64,000 nt of DNA from Lamellibrachia columna. Lineage: Eukaryota; Annelida; Polychaeta; Sabellida; Siboglinidae. The stretch lies in the NCBI GenBank assembly GCA_963662155.1, contig OY759268.1, positions 10,152,435-10,216,434 of the forward strand, given 5' to 3'. The notes beneath the pieces were generated by a model, which did not search any database, was not told where the DNA came from, and saw nothing but the letters and a program-made list of their open reading frames with translations. The position numbers and the translations under genes were made by a program. How positions within the stretch are numbered: the stretch's first letter is position 1; each line of letters starts with the position of its first letter. Shown one piece after another: positions 63,384 to 64,000 of the stretch.

Positions 63384-64000
63384 TCATTGGCAACAGGCGG
63401 ACAGTTTCACGCGTGTCTGGCGGTAGAACTGTCGCACGTCTTCCCGGAATACGGCGCTGGCGACGCTGTAGATGAACGGATTGACAACAGAGTTTGCAAT
63501 TAATAGTCGCTGCATTCCCTTTGGAATGGCAACATCCAGGTTATACAACGACACTGGCAGCCAGCAGAACACGAATACAATCGTGATGATGAATAACAAC
63601 GCAACATTTGCACTGGTCTTTGTTTGCTTCGCAACTATTTTTTTTGTAGTCGTCAGATTTGCTGATGCCCCTGTACCAGGAATGGTCGTACGGCTGCTCT
63701 GCACAAGCCACGTTTCTTCAACCGTAACATTCGAAGGCCCCATACCCTTGGGACGGGCAGCGTCCTCCACACATACATCGTGCTCAACTGATCTGTCTTG
63801 TCTTTTCATTTTCATATTTGAAGATCCCGCATTTGGTTGGCGGCTCTGAATGTTCGTGAATATACGTGAAGACCCCGCATCAGATGGAACTGACACTTGT
63901 ACTGATGTCCCTTTTAAGACAGCGATCTGTTTTCGAGAAGCTCGTGCTCTTATTAGCAGCGTAACCGCCATCAAAATATAACAAGTTGTCATTATGGAGA
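63384..64000 (-). CDS. Rhodopsin-like orphan GPCR, copy 3 (C-terminal half, runs off the window)
   Basis: Open from the window edge to the stop at 63384, covering TM5 (SIMTTCYILMAVTLL) to the end. Landmarks: VFVFCWLPVSLY (TM6), NPFIYSVAS (TM7) and KLSACCQ at the C-terminus, as in copies 1 and 2. Loop 3 is shorter: the 24-residue repeat has two SN units (SSNMKMK and GPSNVTVEETW) where the other copies have three, and the region between them is partly deleted. The upstream half lies outside the window, so intactness is unproven, but there is no break in the 205 codons visible. Confidence 0.85.
   Translation of the reverse strand, partial: SIMTTCYILMAVTLLIRARASRKQIAVLKGTSVQVSVPSDAGSSRIFTNIQSRQPNAGSSNMKMKRQDRSVEHDVCVEDAARPKGMGPSNVTVEETWLVQSSRTTIPGTGASANLTTTKKIVAKQTKTSANVALLFIITIVFVFCWLPVSLYNLDVAIPKGMQRLLIANSVVNPFIYSVASAVFREDVRQFYRQTRVKLSACCQ

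Overview
The window looks like nuclear DNA of an invertebrate animal, AT-rich and dense in repeats. The supporting signs are intronless rhodopsin-type GPCR genes in tandem, many broken non-LTR retrotransposons of several clades, a DIRS-type retroelement fragment, a hAT-like DNA transposon, a tRNA-derived SINE, NLR-style leucine-rich-repeat exon remnants and about 3 kb of (TA)n microsatellite. The species cannot be named from sequence alone. No rRNA gene, intact tRNA gene, CRISPR array or bacterial operon was seen.

The backbone is one amplified family of single-exon GPCRs. Two copies are intact (1728-2945 and 27174-28385, both minus strand). A third (63384-64000, minus) is open but runs off the right edge. 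At least nine more are broken or reduced to an end: 5485-6000, 25624-25965, 30099-30137 and 41505-42555 on plus; 15664-15770, 33905-33950, 43815-43912, 48490-48605 and 48643-49235 on minus; possibly also 51287-51840. Flanking DNA was duplicated with the genes. A second duplicated unit (8410-10985, 30148-32185, and part of it inverted near 16895-17055) carries a decayed LRR exon that was probably once part of an NLR-like immune receptor.

Retroelements fill the rest. A CR1/Jockey-like LINE occurs at least four times (17983-19195, 23170-24720, 50765-51300, 55600-56290), and short stubs of its 3' end lie near GPCR tails. Other LINEs lie at 16399, 20640-22925, 34050-35200, 35290-36245, 36250-37560, 38330-39212, 46803-47760, 53480-55600 and 60080-61850. 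A DIRS-like RT/RNase H fragment lies at 11714-12390 and a hAT-like element with terminal inverted repeats and an 8-bp target duplication at 24733-25606. All recognisable retroelement frames are broken or truncated, so none looks autonomous.

Two layers of recent change sit on top. Long (TA)n tracts interrupt LINE reading frames and inverted-repeat arms, while paralogous copies in the same window keep only a short TA seed or no tract. Short near-perfect tandem arrays, mostly three to five copies of 20-71 bp, have arisen inside otherwise decayed sequence, including inside LINEs and the promoter of a SINE. The working genes appear to be only the orphan GPCRs; the rest is a record of duplication, transposition and decay.
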